Origin: Phlebotomus papatasi
Taxonomy: Eukaryota; Arthropoda; Insecta; Diptera; Psychodidae
Direction of reading: 5' to 3'
Length of the DNA stretch: 64,000 nucleotides
Assembly: GCF_024763615.1 (NCBI RefSeq)
Contig: NC_077222.1
Location: 67,270,001 to 67,334,000 of the forward strand
Of this stretch, positions 60,401-64,000 are shown piece after piece. The notes under the pieces are model-generated. The model did not search any database and was not told the DNA's origin. It was given only the letters and a program-made list of their open reading frames with translations. The first letter of the stretch is position 1. Each line of letters starts with the position of its first letter. The position numbers and the translations under genes were made by a program.

Positions 60401-62331
60401 ATTTTTATTCTAAACTAAAAAAAACTGTACTATCATTGTATCAAAAAATAAATTGCATTAAATATTCATAAATCACAATAATGCACTTAAAGAGGTATAA
60501 TGCAGTACTACTGTGTGCTAGCTTGAAATTTTCTGAGGGAGTTTTACGAGTTATAAACCCCTAATTTTGAGATTTGAGCAAATTACTCAACGATCCATTG
60601 AGCTAAAGTGGATGATGAAAATTTCACGTTGCCCGGTAAAATGTGTAAAGACCATCTGAGACCATTAGCTTCAATCTAAGCACATCCTCTGTGCAGACAC
60701 AATGACCTGAAAATTAATCTCACAGTGCAGAAAAGGAAAAGATTCTCCGCACGTGAAGACGAAGATTAATTAATTAAAAAACACTCAAGCAAAGTTTGTT
60801 GCCCAATTAAGAGATTCCACCCAGCATTGATTAAGTGTTTCCGCATTTTTCCTTTTTCGGTCTCAGCAAATGCACATTTGTTGCTCTTTTCGGGTGGGTA
60901 AAAAAAGTCTTGTGGAGTTTTTTTATGTCAAAGTACGTGCACAAGTGCTGCAAAACATTTCCAAAACTTCTATACATTTTGTAAAGTGTAAAAAGCTCAC
61001 CCCATCATTAAACTGACTTTGGAGAAAGCCGAAAGTCTAATATTGGCAAATTAGCTGAGACTCTATTAAATGCTTTGTGAATTCCTAATTGTTGCGAGTT
61101 TGAACTCAAAAAGTAATAAAAAGGGGAAAGGGACTAAATTAGAGTGAACTCAATTGAAATTGTACCATAATCCCACCATTTTCCTCATACCATCGAAATA
61201 TTTAAGCAATTGTGATCTCTGGCACAAGTTTGAATCTTACGGAGAGTATTTTCAATTGAGTACCAGAATGGAATTGTTCTCTGAAAAGAAACTTCCCAAT
61301 GGCCATGATAGCCAACAATAACTAACAACTTGGCAAAATGATGGCAACAGCTGCATGAGAGTCTCTGGAGCACCAGTTCCACACTTTTCCTCCCACTCCC
61401 ATGAAATAAACAATTTTCTTAAACTTTTCATGAGAAAGAGATTAAAATTTTAAAACTCATTGCACTGAATTCACATTATTTACAAATTTTATGTTCACCC
61501 AAACTCAATTGCAAAACGGCAACTTTTCTTTTCTCGCCCCAAATGCCTTTTTGCATTCAAACTCACCGCATATTCATAGTTTTCACTAGAAGATGGGGTT
61601 GCAGGAAATATAGGGAAAATTCTACAAGAGCTACCCAATCTCCGGGGAAAAGAATGAGAAGCTCCTCATAAAAGGGGTATTGTGTAGAAAAAAAATCACC
61701 CATTCGTGGTTAGGTGGGAAATAAATTTATAAACTTTTTATATGAACTCTCTCCCACACTCTAAAACTATTTTCTTTTAACAAGAAACTTTAATATATGG
61801 TCATATCTGCAGATCCCTGAATTAAATGGTAATTTTATGCTTTCCTCAGTGTTATTAAATTATTAGATGTGTTTACCTATAATCGCTTTAATTTTACCTA
61901 AATAATTTATATTGAAGTATAAGGTAAAATAAAAGCTTCTTTCCAATATACTTAAATGTTTGAAACATTTTTTTTTGTATGGTGGGTTTATTAGCAATCT
62001 GTAATGTATCACTTACAACGTGTTACAATAAGCTCAAATTTGACAAAACGATACAAAGGACAGAAGGGCTACAAAACATTTCACCCTATAAAAAATATCA
62101 CAAAATATCACAAATGGTCAAATGTTTGAAACATTTGACCATTATTTATATTAAAACAAAACTGTCAGAATTTTCTCAAACATATATTTAACATAATTTA
62201 AAAAACCCAAGGAAAAACCTAAAATCGTGCTTCTGTTAAATTTTAACTATTTGTTTATTTATGTGCTAAAACTCTAGAATTTTCCAAACTTTTCAAATTA
62301 GATGTGGATTCATATGTACTGCTCTAAACAT
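60401..62331. other. Intronic stretch, no gene recognised
   Basis: 60590-61740 is repeat-poor. A 31-base palindrome lies at 62113-62143 (arms AATGGTCAAATGTTT). No exon found. Confidence 0.4.
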
Positions 62332-62332
62332 A

Positions 62333-62820
62333 ACTTACGACTTAAGCCGAGAAATGGCTTAAGGCACGCCCCTGGCAAGTTGCCTTCAATTTGAAGCCAC
62401 TTTGTCATATTTCGATTTAAATTTATATGGGATTTTTTTTGCACTCGCGACCGTTACGCTAAATATCTAAAAAGTGAGAAGTTTTTCCGTATTATAAAAT
62501 ACCTTTCCGTATGGAGGGATAAATATACTAAATTTTTGTTTAAATACATTTTTTCCTCGGAGCACTCTGAGCTGAGTCCGAGATCAATTTAGGAAATTGG
62601 CTTCAAATAGCTCCATATAAAAAACTTATCTTGCCACATCCTTGGCTTAAGGTAATTGTAATCAAAACAATGATGAGATTACATTTCCATCAGTTTCTTA
62701 CTAATACGTATCTCGGCTTAAGCCGAGAGACAGCATAGTGAGAAACTGATGGGAATTTAGTCAAATCATTATTTTGATTATAATTACATTAAGCCGTCTC
62801 TCGGCTTAAGTCGTAAGTGT
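62333..62820. mobile_element. MITE with ACTTACGACTTAAGCCGAGA termini and an internal hairpin
   Basis: Left ACTTACGACTTAAGCCGAGA and right TCTCGGCTTAAGTCGTAAGT are inverted. Its right half contains a second inverted repeat (TTAAGGTAATTGTAATCAAA at 62646 pairing with text ending at 62795) centred on CTCGGCTTAAGCCGAG, suggesting a nested or duplicated end. Non-coding, ~490 bp. Confidence 0.75.
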
Positions 62821-63048
62821 GTCTTTGGCGTAAAAGTAATTTTTTAAACCTTAACTTTTCATTATATTGGTTCAGCTGTTGTAGGAGAGCTAAATAGAAA
62901 AGTCTAGTTATCGAACATTAGCCATGCAAGGTTGGGATTAAAACTGTTCCAGAGCTGATAGAGAATATAAAATATTTTTATTACAATCTCAGAGACTGAA
63001 TTCAAGCATTTCCCTTTTTTCTCAATTTAAATTCAAGCCAAAAAACTA

Positions 63049-64000
63049 GGGAGAAGTGGGGTACCTTTAAAAGTTAGGCACCTTTGAAATTGGGATTTTT
63101 CACCAATTTTACTGCTCGAACTCAAAGAGAGAGCAGTTATATAACCGACTTTTTTTTCAACTTCTCGCTGTTCTGGAGCTTAAACGGTAAGAGATATCGA
63201 CTTCCGGTCTTCGATGACCCCTCCTCAAATGACATTATCTCGTACCCAACCTCTTTTTTCCCCTCTCCCCTTTCATACGTTCCCTATCTCCCAAAAAATT
63301 GGTCAAAAATGAGGTTTTTCCAATTTTGCAAAAAATTGGCCCAAGCTTTTTCAATGATTTTTGGATATGTTTTAGAGCTGGTCCAGGCAAACACTTCGCC
63401 CAAACATACCTATGATCGGAAAATTTGCCATTTTGAATTATTGAAGGTCAAAGTTCAACCACTCTGGAAGGCTCATTTTTCAACCGATTTGATTAAGTTT
63501 GGATTTTTTGGAAAGGAACTGCAATGTTGAACCCGGCTGCATCGGTCTTTATCGGTAATGAACCGGTTAAGTAACAATTTTTGAATAATTTTACATCCGC
63601 AATAATTATATTCCCTAAAAATAATGTTTTTTCAATTTTTCTCAAAATTGGCCCAAGCTTTTTCAATAATTTTTGGATATGTTTTAGAGCTGATCCAGGC
63701 GCATATTTCGCCCAAACATACCTATTACCAGAAAATTCGCTATTTTGAATTATTGAAGGTCGAACTTCAAATACTTTGGAAGGCTCATTTTTCTTTTTGC
63801 TTAAAATTTGATTTTTTAAAAAAGTATTGCAAATTAGAATCCGGCTGTATCGGTTTTCATCGGTAATGAATCGGTTAAGTACCGATTTTTTGATTTTCAA
63901 ATGCTTTTGTGATTAATGAATCAATTTGATCTCTAGTAGATCAGTAATTCCAAAAGATTATGGAAAAATCTAATTCACGGTGAGCTCTATCTCGTGAGTT
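63049..64000 (+). mobile_element. Left part of a TA-flanked element with 17-bp units; contains a ~300-bp tandem duplication
   Basis: After TA (63047-63048) comes GGGAGAAGT and two 17-bp units (GGGGTACCTTTAAAAGT, TAGGCACCTTTGAAATT), the same end type as 4748-5328. The right end is not found before the window stops. Segments 63313-63575 and 63622-63875 are direct copies (both contain TTGGCCCAAGCTTTTTCAAT and GGAAGGCTCATTTTTC), clearly diverged from each other. Open frames here are probably incidental. Confidence 0.6.

Noticed and set aside
63084..63530. 148-codon plus-strand frame as a gene
   Set aside because: It lies within a repeated transposon-like segment and is partly duplicated downstream; reported as a repeat observation only.

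Overview
The window looks like an AT-rich, intron-rich arthropod nuclear genome, most likely an insect and plausibly a lower dipteran. I infer this from the transposon types, the very long introns, a possible Inr+DPE core promoter and an immunoglobulin-superfamily gene of an insect type; species cannot be fixed from the sequence. There are no prokaryotic-style gene clusters, no CRISPR array and no rRNA. Most of the 64 kb is intronic or intergenic DNA packed with transposable elements.

Host gene: one gene can be supported, on the + strand. A signal-peptide exon (20212-20290) ends in a phase-1 donor. A 120-bp exon (41026-41145) starts and ends in phase 1 and encodes the start of a first Ig domain, up to and just past its first cysteine. 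The type is klingon/lachesin-like. The intron between them is 20,735 bp, and the next intron runs at least 22.8 kb to the window end, so the rest of the gene lies outside. A weak candidate TSS sits at 13967.

Left edge (1-~2550): the 3' part of a Ty3/gypsy-type LTR retrotransposon, with an intact pol frame (RT tail, RNase H, integrase), a polypurine tract and a 3' LTR. From 2.5 to 20 kb come a tRNA-derived SINE fragment, several terminal-inverted-repeat (TIR) elements, and a foldback element embedded in a large inverted duplication.

Intron 1 (20291-41025) holds a dispersed GCTGAAT/ATTCAGC repeat field, a LINE 3' end, foldback elements, a SINE with target-site duplication, TTAA-flanked MITEs, a 616-bp near-perfect palindrome carrying hammerhead-ribozyme-like motifs, and a repeat-poor segment rich in TAAT cores.

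Intron 2 (from 41146) holds a complete 6.2-kb LTR element (42677-48851). Its LTRs differ at one base in 361, yet its gag-pol is heavily decayed. Near its 3' end are five tandem repeats whose base changes preserve a branched RNA fold. Further right are more MITEs, a second hammerhead-like motif, TTAA elements in inverted orientation, and a duplicated ~300-bp repeat at the end.

The most unusual signals are the decayed but recently inserted LTR element with its covarying repeat, the hammerhead-like motifs in two unrelated contexts, the foldback family with 15-bp modular arms, and several TA-flanked MITE families whose ends are all built from tandem 17-bp units.
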